This document shows, piece after piece, positions 13,437-14,128 of a stretch of DNA of 14,128 nucleotides. A model generated the notes under the pieces. The model saw only the letters and a list, made by a program, of their open reading frames with translations, searched no databases and had not been told where the DNA came from. Every line of letters starts with the position of its first letter. Positions within the stretch are counted from its first letter, which is position 1. The DNA lies in NCBI GenBank assembly GCA_032160545.1, contig JAVHVN010000131.1:1-14128 (forward strand). The letters run 5' to 3'. A program made the position numbers and the translations under genes. This DNA comes from DATGFB01 sp032160545 (GTDB lineage Bacteria > Actinomycetota > Actinomycetes > Mycobacteriales > Jatrophihabitantaceae).

Positions 13437-14128
13437 TTGCTTCGCAGCCTGAAGTACGGCCTCTACGGTGCCGTCCTTGCCGGAGTCGTCGGAGGAACCG
13501 CGGCCTGGCAGGGCGTCGACAAGACGGTCGACCTCGTGGTCGACGGGCAGGCCCGCTCGGTGCACACCACGGCGGCCCGCGTCTCGGACGTCCTGACCGC
13601 GACCGGATACGCGGTCGGCTCCCACGATGTCGTCGCGCCGTCGCTCACCGCGCCCGTGCACGATCACAGCGAGGTCGTGCTCAACCGGGGCCGCCTGCTG
13701 CGGCTCGACGTGAACGGCATCCACAAGGACGTCTGGACGACCGCTCCCACCGTCGAGGCGGCCATGGAGCAGCTGGGGTACTCGACGGCCAACTTCACCT
13801 CGGTGTCACGTAGCCAGCGGCTGCCGCTGACGCCCACCGACATCGCGATCCGCACGCCCAAGTCCGTGACGCTCGTGCACGACGGTCGCACCGAGACGGT
13901 CTCGACGACCGAGGCGACGGTCGGCGCGCTGCTGGCGGATCTCAACATCAAGCTCGGCGGCTCCGACAAGGTGTCGCCGGCACCGAACTCGGCGCTGACG
14001 AGCGGCGCCAAGGTGGTCGTCCAGCGCATCGGCTCCGGCCGGGTGACCGCCACGAAGACGCTGCCGTACCCCACGAACCGCGTGCCGACCTCGACCCTGC
14101 CGACCGGAACGACGCAGGTCGTGCAGGC
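13437..14128 (+). CDS. Second RpfB-like protein (DUF348 x3, start of G5), TTG start, cut by window edge
   Basis: Partial gene; 230 residues are visible. It begins with TTG, preceded by AAGGAG at 8 nt and aligned codon for codon with the GTG of the first rpf gene. Seen: the same signal/anchor (RSLKYGLYGAVLAGVVGG), three DUF348 repeats (about 31-68, 88-129 and 144-187), then the beginning of a G5-like segment (RVTATKTLPYPTNRVPTSTL). No clear signal-peptidase site follows the hydrophobic stretch, so it may stay anchored. Whether a catalytic Rpf domain follows lies outside the window. DUF348/G5 proteins can also end in other domains, so the enzymatic call is open. Terminator hairpins upstream and its own promoter core suggest separate expression from the first copy. 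Confidence 0.9.
   Translation, partial: MLRSLKYGLYGAVLAGVVGGTAAWQGVDKTVDLVVDGQARSVHTTAARVSDVLTATGYAVGSHDVVAPSLTAPVHDHSEVVLNRGRLLRLDVNGIHKDVWTTAPTVEAAMEQLGYSTANFTSVSRSQRLPLTPTDIAIRTPKSVTLVHDGRTETVSTTEATVGALLADLNIKLGGSDKVSPAPNSALTSGAKVVVQRIGSGRVTATKTLPYPTNRVPTSTLPTGTTQVVQ

Larger units (their letters stand above)
12140..14128 (+). repeat. Tandem duplication of rpf-type genes
   Basis: The unit starting 12140 and the unit starting 13437 are paralogous and in direct orientation. Their first 23 codons are nearly identical (shared RSLKYGLYGAVLAGV). The second DUF348 repeat is highly alike (VVLNRGRLL, KDVWTTAPTV, SVSRS-RLPL), and the promoter cores are related (12079-12096 and 13382-13399). The second unit continues past the window end, so the extent of the duplication is not known. 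Confidence 0.8.

Overview
The window comes from a high-GC actinobacterium. GTG is the usual start codon, with one TTG. Spacers are short, hairpins follow several genes with little or no T-tract, and the right half keeps the order pmt | rsmI ... metG - tatD - rpf. Known actinobacterial genomes such as Mycobacterium tuberculosis have the same order (Rv1002c-Rv1003 ... Rv1007c-Rv1008-Rv1009). The genus cannot be named from sequence reading alone.

Left part (1-5017) looks like an accessory lipid/secondary-metabolite locus. On the minus strand, a type III polyketide synthase, an isoprenylcysteine-carboxyl-methyltransferase (ICMT)-like enzyme and an FAD oxidoreductase (cut by the window edge) form a tightly coupled operon: a 2-nt gap, then an ATGA overlap. 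This is the gene content of srsABC-type phenolic-lipid and mycobacterial polyketide-quinone clusters. A UbiA-family prenyltransferase is divergent from the synthase, and an acyl-CoA synthetase converges on ubiA. Together they could activate a fatty acid, build an alkylresorcinol or alkylpyrone ring, methylate it, oxidise it and possibly prenylate it. The product is inferred, not shown.

Middle part (5045-8366): a perfect 18-bp hairpin separates the synthetase gene from a DoxX-like membrane protein with a long Lys/Ala/Arg-rich tail. Next are a protein O-mannosyltransferase (minus) and the divergent rsmI (plus).

Right part (8491-14128), all on the plus strand: an uncharacterised protein made of two similar dimeric alpha/beta-barrel-like halves, methionyl-tRNA synthetase (apparently leaderless), a TatD-family metal-dependent hydrolase, and two tandem paralogues of resuscitation-promoting-factor type. 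The first is complete (three DUF348 repeats, G5, Pro/Ala linker, C-terminal Rpf lysozyme-like domain). The second starts with TTG and runs off the window. The two rpf genes share signal-anchor sequence, DUF348 layout and an 18-nt promoter core, so the duplication seems to have included the promoter.

No tRNA, rRNA, CRISPR array, insertion sequence, phage gene or recognisable riboswitch was seen. The only gene-free stretch over 300 bases is 11784-12139. It holds several inverted repeats and the rpf promoter.
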